This document shows, in pieces, positions 22,178 through 33,879 of a stretch of DNA of 64,000 nucleotides. Location of the stretch: assembly GCF_033958435.1 (NCBI RefSeq), contig NC_134160.1, forward strand, positions 14,371,001-14,435,000, written 5' to 3'. Both the position numbers and the translations under genes were made by a program. The DNA is from Carettochelys insculpta (taxonomy: Eukaryota; Chordata; Testudines; Carettochelyidae). The notes under the pieces were generated by a model. That model ran no database searches. It saw only the letters and a program-made list of their open reading frames with translations, and was not told the origin of the DNA. Each line of letters starts with the position of its first letter. Within the stretch, counting starts at the first letter, position 1.

Positions 22178-22302
22178 CAGCAAGGAAGGGTCCTGTGGCA
22201 CCTTATAGACTAACAGAAAAGTTTTGAGCATGAGCTTTTGTGAGCACAGACTCACTTCATCGTTGCTGTTACAGATCCAGACTAACACGGCTCCCCCTCT
22301 GA
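22178..22302. mobile_element. Penelope-terminal insertion with 13-bp target duplication
   Basis: Contains CCTGTGGCACCTTATAGACT, then GAGCATGAGCTTTTGTGAGC, and ends in CCAGACTAACACGGCTCC. It is flanked by AACTAGAGCACAA at 22165-22177 and 22303-22315, a perfect direct repeat. The sequence is the terminal block that elsewhere in this window adjoins Penelope GIY-YIG coding sequence, so I treat it as a short Penelope-derived copy rather than a SINE. Confidence 0.65.
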
Positions 22303-22654
22303 AACTAGAGCACAAGAGTCTTCCTTTCCTCCCCTCCAGGAGCCCTCCTTTACTGGGCCCTAACTGTCTGATACATGCCACAGCTGCTTGCTCCACGCTC
22401 TGAGCCCTCTCCCAGGACTGAACTGAACTCTTGCTCGGCCCATGCGGGGCAGATACCCCATCACACTCCCCCAGTCCACATGCTTGGGCAATTACTATCT
22501 CAAACATTCAGGCAGGGATCATACGCTCTTCTTGCCCTTGCTGAGTCAAGATACATCCATTTTCTACAAGCTCTCTGATGTCTTCTGAAGCGTCAAGTCT
22601 CCTTAATGGCCTATCAACCACGGATGGCTGGTCTCAATGTAAACACATCTAGGG

Positions 22655-22864
22655 GGTGTGTTATATCACCAGGAGGCTGGCGAAGCACTGGAATGTGTCA
22701 CCAAGAGAGGGGGTGAAATCTCCATCGTGAGAGGATTTTAATTCCTGGCTTGACACATGCTGGCTGGGATGATTTAGTTGGGGTTGGTCCTGCTTTGGGC
22801 AGGGGACTGGACTCGATGACCTCCTGAGGTCTCTTCCAGCCCAAGGAGTCTATGATTCTATGTT
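22655..22864 (+). repeat. CR1 3' end
   Basis: Typical terminal CR1 sequence: GAAGCACTGGAATGTGTCAC, GATGATTTAGTTGGGGTTGG, GACTCGATGACCTCCTGAGG, tail TCTATGATTCTATG. Confidence 0.78.
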
Positions 22865-23860
22865 TGAAAAACAAACACAGATTGAAAATTCTTAGCTGCA
22901 TGTACCGTGATGATGTACATATGCAAACAGGACACTAACACGTGGCAGATTATAATTTATTCAATGGTACCGTACAAGGCATATTTTGTATAAGATCTGT
23001 CTGAGCTGTGAAACATCAGTGGTGATACATTAGTGTAAACAAGAGCATCTTCTACAGTTTCACACCATCAATTGGGTGCTCATTTACTCCAAAGTCCATT
23101 TAGACCCCTCTGGCAGTATAAAAAGGCCTTAGCAGAGTATAAATGTAGTAACTCCCAGTCACACTTCCAACCATGAGACTGTCCACATGATTATTACTGT
23201 ATCTAACTCTATTTGTCTCCTGATATAGAGACTATTAATAAATAAAACAACACAATGGGCTAGGTTTTGCTTTCAACTGCACCAATGTAGATATCAAATA
23301 ACCCAACTGAAATTATTGGTATTATTGCAGGTTTGCACCAGTGCAGGTGAGAGTGGAATCCGTGCCATACACTGTAATTCTGAACCCCTGAAGCCACTAG
23401 AAGTCTAACTTTTTGTGTCACTCTTTTAAAAGTAGAACTGGAATATTGAAAAGCAACAACACAGGGTCTGCTTCTGTGACTTTCCCTGATATGACACTGC
23501 TATACATTCAGTGGCTTTGAAGGAATTCTCACAGTTTCAGTGTAAATGCACAGGTAGTCCCCTGGTATTCCCAGGTATACCAGGTCTTAACAGGTATTAA
23601 CCACAGATATTAAATTGCTTGTGTGTGCACACTTGGCTCCTTGTGTTAGCATTGTGTGTCCTCATAAGAAGTACTTGTAGTGTTGGTTTGGGGTAGTCCT
23701 GAAAGCCCCTAACAGTTAAAGTAAGCAATGAAATATCCATGCAGTCACTGCATTGGCCGAATTACGTAAACCGTGACTTGTCGCTGCTTGGGGAAATGGT
23801 GTTACTAAATCAGCATACAGAGTCACTTATGTCAGTGGGAAGATAATTTAAGGGCAGGTC
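22865..23860. other. Unassigned intergenic DNA
   Basis: AT-rich with no domain-bearing frame and no recognised repeat. Confidence 0.45.
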
Positions 23861-23863
23861 TGT

Positions 23864-24460
23864 ATGATGGGAGAAAGTCAATTCAAGTTATTAAAGTTGA
23901 ATTATATTAGTAACATAATACAAGTTGCTGTAGTGTCTTACACAGAAGACCAGCTTCAAAAACTGCTGGATCCGTTCTCCAAAGCGTGCAAGGACTTTGG
24001 GCTTACCATCAGCCTAAAGAAGACGAACGTACTCGGTCAGGATGTTGCTGCATCCCCATCAATCAGCATTGACAACTATACGTTAGAGGTTGTCCACGAG
24101 TTCGTTTACCTTGGGTCCACCATCACTGACAGCCTGTCGTTGGACACTGAGCTAAATAGGAGGATCGGAAAAGCGGCCACAACCGCAGCAGATGGAGGCA
24201 GGGGTTACACAAGGGCCTTCAGAAGGGCTAGTTGAAGATCAAACAGCTAGCAGAGGAGAAGCGAGCGCACAGAAAGCACAATAAGGACTTGCCAGACACC
24301 CACTACATCTGCAAGAGATGCAGCAAGGACTGTCACTCTCGTGTGGGTCTTTATAGTCATAATAGACGCTGTAAATGAAGTCCTCTATTGAAACTTTAAA
24401 GGGCGCAATCTATGCATAGTCTATGCAGACTGAAGGATGCCTACTACTACTACTCCAGGG
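23864..24460 (+). pseudogene. RTE-like LINE: RT C-terminus and zinc-knuckle tail
   Basis: A 123-codon frame reads DFGLTISLKKTNVLGQDVA and VVHEFVYLGSTITDSLSLD, then RRIGKAATTAA, the thumb region just past the reverse-transcriptase active site. It then jumps (internal deletion near 24215) to the C-terminal finger YICKRCSKDCHSRVGLYSHN ending RRCK-stop at about 24379. The 3' end is a CTACTACTACTAC microsatellite tail at 24444-24458, typical of this LINE group. The YxDD region itself is missing. Confidence 0.78.
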
Positions 24461-26367
24461 TCCACACCAAGCTGAGTCAACAAGAGAAACTCTCCAGTCA
24501 ACTGTCCTTACTCATCTTGTTCTGGTGGAATACTGGAGTCAACGTCCAAATGGCTGATGGTTGATTTAGGGCGTCTAGAGAAGACCCGCTAAATTGAGCC
24601 CAGATGGATCAATCGTCCCAGCATCAATCCATCTCATAGTTGAGAGGGGCCCTAAGTGAGGACACTCCACAACTAGGTCAACTCAAGCCTGCTTATGTCA
24701 GCTTAACACTCAGCCTTAGATCCAGAACTTGGACAGCAGCTATATGGATTAGCTCTCTTCTTTGATCTCAGCCTTTTGTGACAGGTAATCAGAAGATGAG
24801 GATTTCTCCTCAAGCCAAGGCTGGATTAGTGCACACCTGGAGTTAGGTAATTTGCATTAACTTCTCCTTAGGGAATCCAAAGTACCTAGAGATAAAACAT
24901 ATTGTCACTGAGGTCTATACTTGTTTGGCCCATTTTCAGTGTAATCTTTTGAACTCTCAGTTCTTATATTGATCCTATCTTCCAGCTAGAGAAGTTACAT
25001 AAAATCCTGGCCCAAAATAATAGAGAAACTTACACTAAAGCTTTTCAAGCACATAGCAGGAAATTGTCCTATTTATCACAGGAGTCATTCCTGATCTGCA
25101 GTGGCATGAATGAGATCAGAATCAGAGTCACCATCTGGTGGATCCAGTGATTTGCAGCAAGAATGGCCTGGCCTGAAATGTTTCTGTAAACAAAATGTGG
25201 CATGAATGTTCATGCAGAGCAAGTGAATTGGAAAACTGGACATGGGCAAAATGGGTGGATCCCTGCACAGATACAAAATTTGTATCCACGTCTGCAAAAA
25301 CAAGCCACAAATACCTGTAGACATCCACAAATTTTCATGGTTTTCAATATAAAATTTGTATCCACATCCACATCTCTGTCTACAAAAATGAACTTTGGAT
25401 ATCCACATCCACTGAGACATATACCTGTGGATTTACAGGGCTCTAAATATACACCTTTGGACACTGAACAAAACCTTGAGATAGCAGCCACCCAATTGGC
25501 TAACATCTCTTTGCTGAGTTAACATCTCTGCCACGGTATGATTCCCCCTTCAATCAGGCCAGTGAAATCCCACTGAGTCCCTTTTTTGATTGGGACTGAA
25601 ATGATGCATAGGCATTCAGCTAGCCCACTTTGAATTTCACCTGGAATCTGTGTATGTATCCAGTGACATGATTACCTATTCATGTAGAATCAAGGAATGC
25701 AAAGTCCCATTTGTTTTTATGTGGTTACTGACACTGACCTTGGGATGCAGAAATTTGGCAGTATGTATGCAGCTCAGCGCACTGTCTTCTAACGGGACTC
25801 AAGCTCTGCTGCAGAAGATATAAACTAAATACGCAAAAAATGCTGACATTTTTTCGTGATTCAGGATGTGCATTGCATGTTATTTCCCAGGCTGCAGATG
25901 TAACATTTTGACATCATCAGCACTTTCCTGCTGATCAAGTTACCATTATGAACTAGAGTCTGGAATCAACCCCAAGTTGAGCAGCTTTTAATAAAGGGAT
26001 GTTTTCCCCTCCCTGTCCCTGAAAAGCATGTTTGTCTCCATTTGAAATGCACGAGAAGTCTTTCTTTACAAGTCAAATGATACAGCCCCTTCTGCACAGA
26101 GTTGTGGATGGATGGCTGTGTTCTCATGAGGGTAACGAGACACTTCAGCCTATAACTTTGTCTGAAACAGATGGCCTTGAGAAGCCATTCTTGACCTCAC
26201 TAAGTGGGTTGCAAAGCTACAGAGGACACTGCATTTCATATGACAGCTAGAGTATTGCTTTACAAGCAAAATAAGTTGTTTCCTTTTGGTGGCAAAGAAT
26301 TTTTTTCAAATAAATAGCTGCAATAGGAGCCCAGATACTGGAAATCAGAATTCCTGTTTGTATGTGT
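24461..26367. other. Unassigned DNA, one possible old repeat
   Basis: At 25260-25450 the motifs AAATTTGTATCCAC and GATATCCACATCCAC recur several times, suggesting a worn DNA-transposon MITE, but I cannot define ends. Otherwise nothing recognised. Confidence 0.35.
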
Positions 26368-26826
26368 TGTGATGGAGCTCAGGGGTCCCCAAGCACAGCA
26401 TCCCATCCAGAAGCAGGAGTGACTCTCACTCAGCAGGTAGAACAGGAAGTTTATTAGTCCACAGAGGCACAGCTCAGCACAGAGGTGTCAATACAGCCTG
26501 CAGAGACAGTCATTTCAACCCATCTTGGGGAGAGGAGCCTGAGGGGTGCCTCATCTGGGGTGTAGCTTCCCCCTCAGCCAGGCTGGCTGCCCTCCCACTT
26601 TCTCTCCCCCATCTTCTAACTGCCACCTCAGATTCAAACCCTGCTCGGCTCCTCCTTGCTCTTTGTTCAGGTCAGAGGTGTTAACTGCCAGCTGAGGTGA
26701 CAGCCCCAGGGGATCATCTTTCGCTGCTGTGAGCTGCTCTGCCTGTCTTCCTCTGTCTCTCACACACACACACACACACACACACACAGCCTGACTCTCT
26801 CACATGCACCCCCCCACTCCATCACA
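26368..26826 (-). mobile_element. Freestanding solo LTR
   Basis: 459 bp, reverse of the LTR at 1638-2096, with TGTGATGG and CATCACA ends. It carries a (CA)15-like run at 26759-26788 absent from the other two. Flanks TGTGT/TGTTT give at most a weak target duplication. Sense strand has the TAATAAACTTCC poly(A) signal. An independent insertion outside any Harbinger. Confidence 0.72.
26759..26788. repeat. (CA)n microsatellite
   Basis: Fifteen or so CA units inside the solo LTR, followed downstream at 26827-26870 by a (TTTTG)n/(TTTG)n run. Confidence 0.9.
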
Positions 26827-26955
26827 TGTTTTGTTTTGTTTTGTTTTGTTTGATTGTTTGTTTGTTTTTTTATTGGTTACACTACATCAACACAGACAAA
26901 CTCTTCTGTCTCTCTCCAGTTCTGCAAGTGCATAAATACATTCTTAAGTCTGTCC

Positions 26956-27048
26956 TCAAAACAAAAAGCAGTCAAGTAGCACTTTAAAGACTAACAAAAT
27001 AATTTATTAGGTGAGCTTTCGTGGGACAGTCCCACTTCTTGTCTTGTT
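26956..27048 (-). repeat. Penelope-type terminal fragment, second subfamily
   Basis: AGCAGTCAAGTAGCACTTTA, then AATAATTTATTAGGTGAGCT and TTTCGTGGGACAGTCCCACT: the terminal block that flanks Penelope coding sequence at 61049-61565. Confidence 0.65.
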
Positions 27049-27094
27049 CAGCAAAGCTTGATCCCATTGACTTCATGTGTTTAAATCCTTTGGC

Positions 27095-27225
27095 GAGGCT
27101 GAACCTGTGTTTCAGTTTCTCCCCCAGTAACATTGGGTAAATGATTCTTTCTCATCTTTGCTTAAAACACAAAGCATCTTGAGCCCTCTGGATGAAGAAT
27201 GCTTTCTAGGAGCTGAGTACTGTTC
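27095..27225 (+). repeat. MIR/CORE-like SINE 3' part
   Basis: TGTGTTTCAGTTTCTCCCCC, then GGTAAATGATTC and CATCTTGAGCCCTCTGGATG is the familiar SINE core and L2-like tail. Confidence 0.5.
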
Positions 27226-28837
27226 TTAAGCTAGCAGGGTCTATGACATGAGCCCTGGGAAATGTGCCACACACAACATTTGCTGCCCAGGTGTATAAAG
27301 TTAAACCTCTGGTTGTATTTGTAAAAACAATAATACCACTTTAGAGGTCTGATGCTGTGATAGGCTGAATGGCTCTGACAGGGTTCTAAATACCCTCAAG
27401 TCCCTTCGGAAGATCAGGAGATGAAACTGCTGAAATCTCTGGGTTCAGTCTTCAGCTGATGTAAATCCCTATAGCTCCAATTAAGTCAGTGGAGCTGTGG
27501 TAACTTCCACCAGCTGGAGACCTCTTGAGAGCAAGGCACGCACTGAGGAATGTCACTAGGCAGAGCTGAACTGCAATTATATGTCACCCCCAAACAGTAG
27601 ACATCCTATGCACCCATTTAATGCTCCTAAGCCTTTCCAATCACTGGACCAGGACTTTGAAACAACCAGGAAAGTTGGCTGCTCCTCCAGATAGTCCATT
27701 CCCAGGTTTTATACTGAGCTGAATACACACAAAGGCAGGCCGTAGGCCTTACAGGGGTCCTGGTAATGCATAAGTCTTGTAATAGTTCACAGGAACTCCA
27801 CATGGCTCCAATCTGGGAGCCCCCAAAGTCCTGCCCTTACACATATTTGGCTCAGACTAAACTTTGGTCATGGATTCTCAGTGAAAAGCCTCTGTTGTTA
27901 TTATATTTATTTGTAGTTGGAAGGACCCAGGGGATTATAGGAAGTGACATTTCTGAAGATCCAAAAACCTCCACCCTCCTGTAGACCAATCCTCCCATTC
28001 ATAACAAAATCGCTGCATCCCTTCTCAGCCTCATGTTGCTAAGACCCACAAAGGGTTAACTCTTTCCTTTTTCTATGTGAAATTGCATGACATATGGAAT
28101 TACAGTTCCAAACCATCTGGCTTATCATTAGCCATCAGGTGTTGCACTCATTACACCTGTTATAGACAGAAAGGATAATTCAAGGGGGGAGAGGGAAATT
28201 ACATTCCACTCACAGCTCTGCTACATTTTACCAGTGCCACCCTGCCCCTTTTGGCTATGTGACCAAAGCACATTTTGCAATATGTAAAATAACTACCATG
28301 TGCATGAAGCAAACGTAAAGATGAGGGAACCTTCTTGGCCCAAGCAGATGTTCTTCATTAGAAAATAATTTGTCAAAGGGTAGACAGACTCATATTACTA
28401 ATTTTTCAAACAGCTTTTCTTTGCTTTGGAGGGTAACTAGACTAAATTTAATTGCAAATACACTGCATGGCCCCCAGAATGGGGAAGAAGCAAACTTAGA
28501 TATATGAGCTACTTGCTTAATCAAAGCCTTTCTCAGGAAAGGACCAGTGTCCCATTTTCCTTGTGCTCCTCTGCAAAGTCTAGTTAACAGAGGCTGTGGC
28601 TTTCCAGTACAAACCTGTGTGTGTCTGCTGGGCATCCATCCCCAGAGCTGGTCCCACGAGTGCCAAACTGTATGTGAAGATGCCAAAGAGCGGAAGCAGT
28701 TAACTAGACATACTGTAGAGCATGTTAAGGAATGAAAGAGCAAAATAACACCATGCAGGGAATGCCCTGACAGTTTGCATCTTCATTAGCAACATAGCTG
28801 AGTGGGTAAGGCCCAGTTTTGGGAGTGAAGAGAGATG
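27226..28837. other. Unassigned intergenic DNA
   Basis: No gene, RNA or repeat I can support. Short frames such as 28390-28743 lack any motif. Confidence 0.45.
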
Positions 28838-29136
28838 ACAGTTACCTGTTTTGTAACTGCTGTTCTTTGAGATGTATTGCTCATGTCCATTCCAGGTTGG
28901 TTGCACACTGGCACATATGCTGTTGCTGGAAGCCTTTTGCCCTAGCCGGTAGCCATAGGGTCGGTGCCGTGCCCTTGGAGTAGTGCCTGTATGGCAGCAC
29001 ATATGAGCACCGCCCGACCTGCCCTCTGCTCAGTTCCTTCTTTCTGGCTACTCCGACAGTGGGGATGGCGGGAGGGTTTAGGAATGGACATGAGCAACAC
29101 ATCTCAAAGAACACCAGTTACAGAACAGGTAACTGT
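28838..29136. repeat. DIRS terminal inverted-repeat hairpin
   Basis: Two 56-bp arms, 28838-28893 and 29081-29136, are inverse with about four mismatches (ACAGTTACCTGTTTTGTAAC at the outer edge). A third, direct partial copy of the motif TTGCTCATGTGCATTCC follows at 29152-29171. This matches the split inverted-repeat ends that DIRS elements use for circular-junction replication. Confidence 0.8.
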
Positions 29137-29196
29137 CTTTTCTTCTTCGAGTGATTGCTCATGTGCATTCCAAGTTGGGTGAATACAAGCCAATGC

Positions 29197-29880
29197 CTAG
29201 GAGGTGGGGTTAGAGCCCCGAACGAAATGGAGCACAGCCCTGCCCACCGCAGCATGTTCTCCTGCGTGCTGTGTCAAAGCGTAATGTGCTGTAAACATGT
29301 GAATTGAGGACCAGGTAGCCGCCCTACAAATGTCCCGGATAGGAACCCTGGCTAAGTATGCCGTTGAGGAAGCCTGTGCTCTGGCAGAGTGAGCCCTGAT
29401 CGGGGAAGGGAGGACCCCCGCCAGCTTGCAACACTCTTTGATACAAGCTACTATCCAGGAGGAAATCTGCTTGGAGGATACTGGAAGCCCCTCCATCCTG
29501 TCTGCCACAGCAACAAACAGCTGCTGGGACTTTCTGAAGGGTCTGGTCTTGTCCATATAGAAGACCAGTACCCTTCAAACATCCATAGTATGTAAACGCT
29601 GTTCCCTAGGGGAGGCATGAGGTTTTGGATAAAAAACTAGTAGGGCAATGCCCTGGTTGACACGAAAGGAGGAGACAACCTTCGGCAGGAACCTTATCCT
29701 TGTGGGACACCATATAGAGTGGGTCCACCATCAGACCCCTTAGTTCTGACCCCCTCCTGGCTGAGGTAATGGCCACCAAGCCTGCTGTTTTGTAACTGAG
29801 AAATAAGAGGCAGCAGGAGGTGAGGGGTTCGAAAGGGGCCCCAATAAGCTTTGACAATACCGACTGAGGTCCTACACCGG
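29197..29880 (-). pseudogene. DIRS tyrosine recombinase
   Basis: Frames at 29857-29606 give LTSCCLLFLSYKTAGLVAIT with SARRGSELRGL (catalytic Arg region). 29556-29197 gives RAHSARAQASSTAYLAR (His-x-x-Arg-like) and CRAATWSSIHMFTAHYALT with the terminal Tyr. The enzyme family integrates DIRS circles without a DDE integrase. At least one frameshift separates the two halves. Confidence 0.78.
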
Positions 29881-30922
29881 CAGAGGGGATGCAACTGCAG
29901 CCTGACCCTTTCCATTCCCTTCATGAACCTTTTTACCACAGGGTCTGAAAGGACTGACGATAGCCCCAGCCCACGGTGAAAGGCTGAAATGGCTGCTCAG
30001 TGTACCTTGATAGAGGATAGAGACAACCCCTTCTGGCTCAAGGGCGACAAGTAGCTCAGAATAATTGGTATCAGGGTCTGCCCTGGGGATAACCCCTTTT
30101 GAGCTGCCCAGGTAGAAGATCTTGGCTACATACGTTGCCCTTGTGGAGGGCTTCCTGCTGTTTAACAGCTTGTCTTTCACAGGCTCCGAGCATGAGAGCT
30201 CCACTGCCCTCAGCCATGTCCACACTATGAGATGTAGCACTTGGAGACTGGGGTGCAGCAGTCTCCCCTCCTCCTGCGTCAACACGTCTGGGGGTAATGG
30301 GAGTGCCATTGGGTCGCAGGCAGACAGCTCTAAGAGGGTCGAGTACCAGCATTGTTGAGCCCCTCCTGGGGCCACCAGGATGACCGATGCCCCATCTGAC
30401 TGAATTTTGAGTAGGGGCTGGTGGATGAGTGGCAGTGGAGGGAAGACATAAAGCAGAGGGCCCAACCACTGAATACTGAAGGCATCTGGCCAGGAGCCCA
30501 GGCTTTGATTCTGGTAAGAGCAGAACGTCCAGCACTTTGTGTTGAGATGGGTGGCGAATAGGTCTACCTGGGGATGGCCCCACTTCTGGAAAAGTAAATG
30601 TAGCACTTCCAGATGTAGTGACCATTCGTGGTCCAGGAAGGACCTGCTGAGTGGGTCTGCCAGAGAGTTGTGGGCCCCAGGTAGGTAATACGCTTTCAGG
30701 AGAATTTGAGGCTGAATGCAGAACTCCCAGAGAATGAGGGTCTCGTGACAGAGTACAGAGGAGTGTGCACCCCCCTTGCTTGTTTATATAATACATCACT
30801 GTGGTATTGTCTGTACTCATGGCAACACACTCTCTCCTTAAGTTGCTTTGAAACACTTCACATGCAAGCCTAAGGCCTCTGAGCTCTCGAACATTTGCTC
30901 TGATCCAACTGACAGAGACCAA
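29872..30922 (-). pseudogene. DIRS RNase H / recombinase N-terminal region
   Basis: Two overlapping frames (30922-30071 and 30606-29872) together read the RNase H motif STDNTTVMYYINKQGG, the VDLFATHLNTKCWTFCS block, Pro-rich LLYVFPPLPLIHQPLLKI and the recombinase N-terminal STRATYVAKIFYL. A frame change near 30600 breaks the polyprotein. Confidence 0.78.
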
Positions 30923-31478
30923 AAACTACAAGAACTTTACCAAATATTCATAAACCTGAATTACCCACCAGGAGAAGTAAAAAAAGAAATCGACAGGGCC
31001 AGACGCATACCCAGAGACCAGCTACTCCAAGATTGGCCCAAAAAAACCAAGAACAGAACACCACTGGTCATCACCTACAGCCCCCAACTCAGACCACTGC
31101 AACGAATTATTAAAGACCTACAACCTATTCTTAATCAGGATGCTACACTCCAGAAGGCCCTGGGTGACATGCCTGTTCTCTCCTACAGACAACCTCTCAA
31201 TCTCATGAGGATCCTCACTAACAGCCACAATCTATACCTCAGGAACACCAGTCCTGGAACCTTTCCCTGCAACAAAGCCCACTGCCAGCTTTGTCCACAT
31301 GTCTTCTCTGGAAATACCATCACTGGACCTAACCAGGTTACTCGCAGAATCACGGGCACTTTCTCATGCTCCACTACTAACATCATATATGACACCATGT
31401 GCCAACAATGCCCAGATGCTTTGTATATGCCCAGATGCTTTGTATATTGGACAGACTTCTAACTCCCTTAGAGCTGAA
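30898..31478 (+). pseudogene. Penelope-like element, C-terminal part with GIY-YIG endonuclease
   Basis: A continuous frame reads LQELYQIFINLNYPPGEVKK and RNRTP-like KTKNRTPLVITYSPQLRPLQ, then a Cys-rich linker (FPCNKAHCQLCPHVFSGN) and the GIY-YIG start NIIYDTMCQQCPDALY. This arrangement, an RT C-terminus fused to a GIY-YIG nuclease, is specific to Penelope-like elements. A 19-bp tandem duplication at 31410-31447 repeats the CPDALY codons and throws the frame. The other frame then continues ALYIGQTSNSLRAE. Cut at about 31478 by a SINE. Confidence 0.83.
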
Positions 31479-31540
31479 TCCATGGTTCTTGACTGCCAAG
31501 CCAGTGCCTGAGCTACTAGGCTACAGTGCCTCCCAAAATA
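31479..31540 (-). repeat. tRNA-derived SINE head
   Basis: On minus: GGGAGGCACTGTAGCCTAGT, AGCTCAGGCACTGG (box A-like), AAGAACCATGGATTCAGCTC (box B-like). Not a functional tRNA; no acceptor stem. Confidence 0.5.
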
Positions 31541-33114
31541 ATTGAATGATACCAGTACAAATCCTGTGTATAGAACAAGCCTGGCTTTTTTCCCAGGCAT
31601 TTGTTGTTGTTGCTCTTGTTGTTCACAGAGGAGTTACCTGGGACATTCTAATCAACAGTAGTTGCAACTTAAAATGTTTGAGGGTTTGGTTTGGCAAGCT
31701 TCTGAGTAAAAGTTTGTCTATTCTGAGACACTGAGGGAAATTAATCCAGATTTATGTAAGGTATAGATTTAAAGTAGATTAGTTGAGCCTTGCTAAAGCC
31801 CTGAATGGAAGCTCTTATTCAGAACTAAAGTGGATTTAATTTGGTTTAGCGTAAATCTCTTTTTAAGCTAACAAATTTTGAATGAGAGAGTAATTACAGA
31901 CCTAGAAGTAAGCCCTGTAGTTGTCTGTAAAAGCAAAAACCCAGAACAAGAGATTGTGTTTATTCAAATCCTTGCCGCCCCCCGACACACATGCACTGGT
32001 CTGTCATTATGTCTACACTGCAGTCTGAGATGGTATTGCTGCTCAGGTAGCAGAAGCCATATGTAGCACTTCCCAAGCAGGGAAGATAAGGATTCAACTA
32101 GTGGACCAAATTTTGCATCGAATCCTGGTAGCGTGCCCTCTGCAGCACATGGTGCATATGCGAAGAATGGCAGCAACTCAGGTCGACACACTCAGGTTAT
32201 TCTGGACCTAGCTAGTTTACCGCCCTGGACTCAGAAGCAACCTAGCAATGCAGGTTTGTACTCTGAGTTCTGGGTAGCTTGTACAAGCCACTCCACCCCA
32301 ACTTCCCTGACAGACAACAGCTTTCTTCCCACATATCTCCAAACCTTCTCCTACAGATTCCTCAACATGGCACTGAGCTCCAGACGGGAGAACTCAGGAC
32401 AAACAAAACTCCCAGAAAACTCCTTTGGTAGAGCTTCTCCATATAGCACACATCATTTTCTTTCCTGGAGTCACATTCCATTACTGAACTGTAGCTTGCA
32501 CTTTTCAGCCTCAGCGTATTCGGCCTAGTATTTAGGTCCCTGTTTTAGACAGTACAGACCATTATGTATCACATATGCACATAAACATTTAGACGAATTT
32601 TAATCGGAACGGCAAAAAATAAAGCAGTGGAATTATGGGTTAAATATGCAAACAGGAAAAAATGCATCACATGCATGAGCTGGTGCAACTCACCAGTGAA
32701 GTCAGTAGGAGTAGCAACTGCTTAGTGACTGACCAATGGTCTGGAAAAGCTAATATTGGGCTGTGGGGAAAGGGGCACATTAGAGATATCGGAGGGTGTG
32801 CCGCACATGAGGAAGCAAGTATTCCTATTGTGAGTTCTGGGACAGGCAGACATAGGGTCACTCAAAAGTAAAGGCTCATCCTCTAGATTCTGGTGGAGAA
32901 ACCACTGAGTCCAGCTGACTGATGGCTCCAGGGGAGAATAAATGTAAAAAAAGAAAACCAGAGGTGGAGGTAAGGATGATTTTTCATCTGAAAAGGTGGG
33001 TTTTACGCATAAAAGCGCATGACCTAATAAAGTTGTTAGTTTCTCAGGTGCCCCAGGCTGTTTTGTTGTTGTTGTTTTGGTTTTGCTTTTTTTGAAGCTA
33101 CAGAAATAGGCCAT
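31541..33114. other. Unassigned intergenic DNA
   Basis: TATGTCTACACTGCA at 32009 resembles the terminal motif of the local foldback MITEs, but I cannot place a partner end. No gene supported. Confidence 0.4.
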
Positions 33115-33495
33115 GCCTGCACTGGAGGGCTTTTGTTAACAAACCACAGGGAACGTCCAGATTCCCAAAGCATTCAGTAGACAACAAATTGACAGAACAC
33201 AGCACTTTTGTCAACAGCTGTATCCCACCCTTACGAGGCATAATGCCCACAGAAAGCCAGAATGTACATGCCAGGGGGCCCTCTGGCAACAGACAGGGTT
33301 TCTGGGGCACCGGCAGCCTGGTCTGCTGTACTTCCAGTTGGCCATTTTGATGATAGAGCCGACGGGCAGTCTGTCTGCTCTCTGCAGACAGAGTGGATCG
33401 CTCTTGTGATCCATTTGGCAGTTTGGCCACAATTTGTTGACAGGAGTTTACCTGGAAGATATCTTCCGACAAAAACTCCTGTTGACAAATCCCTG
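33115..33495. mobile_element. TTGACAG-type foldback MITE
   Basis: Ends GGCATGCC-like GCCTGCACTGGAGGGCTTTTG and ...CCTGTAATCTAGGC. Repeated TTGTTGACAGGAGT, GGAAGATATCTTCC and CAACAGAC motifs occur in both orientations. It shares GGAAGATATCTTCC plus ACAAAACTCCTGT with the left end of the old Harbinger at 44220. Confidence 0.65.
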
Positions 33496-33879
33496 TAATC
33501 TAGGCATGGCATAACACCACTACCCCGCTACAACTAAAACAAGGGATCCAAAGGGGAACAGTGGCCAGAGAAAGTGGAAGCGTGCCCACTGCTCCTCAAA
33601 GAAATTCAAGAAATCAGTGGATGCCAACCAGAGGAGCTCTTCCCAGAGACTGATACAAGGGATCAGGACTCCCAGTTGCAGATAACCCTTCTGCTGAGCT
33701 TTCTAGTACAGTAAATGGCCATCTTGGCCATTCCCAGGAGGACGTTAACAACAAGGTCTTGTGACTTTGTGGGATGTACAAGTATAATGAGGAATTGGGA
33801 AAATGCCACCAGAATCTCACTAAGAGGTTCTGAAGTTGCCAGAAAGAGACTGCAACTTGATTCACTCTATCAAAATGCA

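Larger units (their letters stand above)
28838..30897 (-). mobile_element. DIRS-like retrotransposon remnant
   Basis: Minus-strand order is RNase H-like block, RT-connected region, tyrosine recombinase, terminal repeat hairpin. Near 30880-30780 the frame reads VRELRGLRLACEVFQSNLRR and VAMSTDNTTVMYYINKQGG, the RNase H signature of DIRS elements; WGHPQVDLFATHLNTKC follows at about 30590. The recombinase is at 29880-29197. The end carries an inverted repeat (28838-28893 with 29081-29136) instead of direct LTRs. The upstream gag and most of RT are missing, cut by the Penelope fragment at about 30898. Confidence 0.85.

Noticed and set aside
25260..25450. Tandem array of TATCCAC motifs
   Set aside because: Spacing and orientation are irregular; probably part of an old MITE but ends cannot be defined.
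31479..31540. Possible tRNA gene
   Set aside because: Box A and B-like motifs without acceptor-stem pairing; best read as a SINE head. The same applies at 12900-13110.
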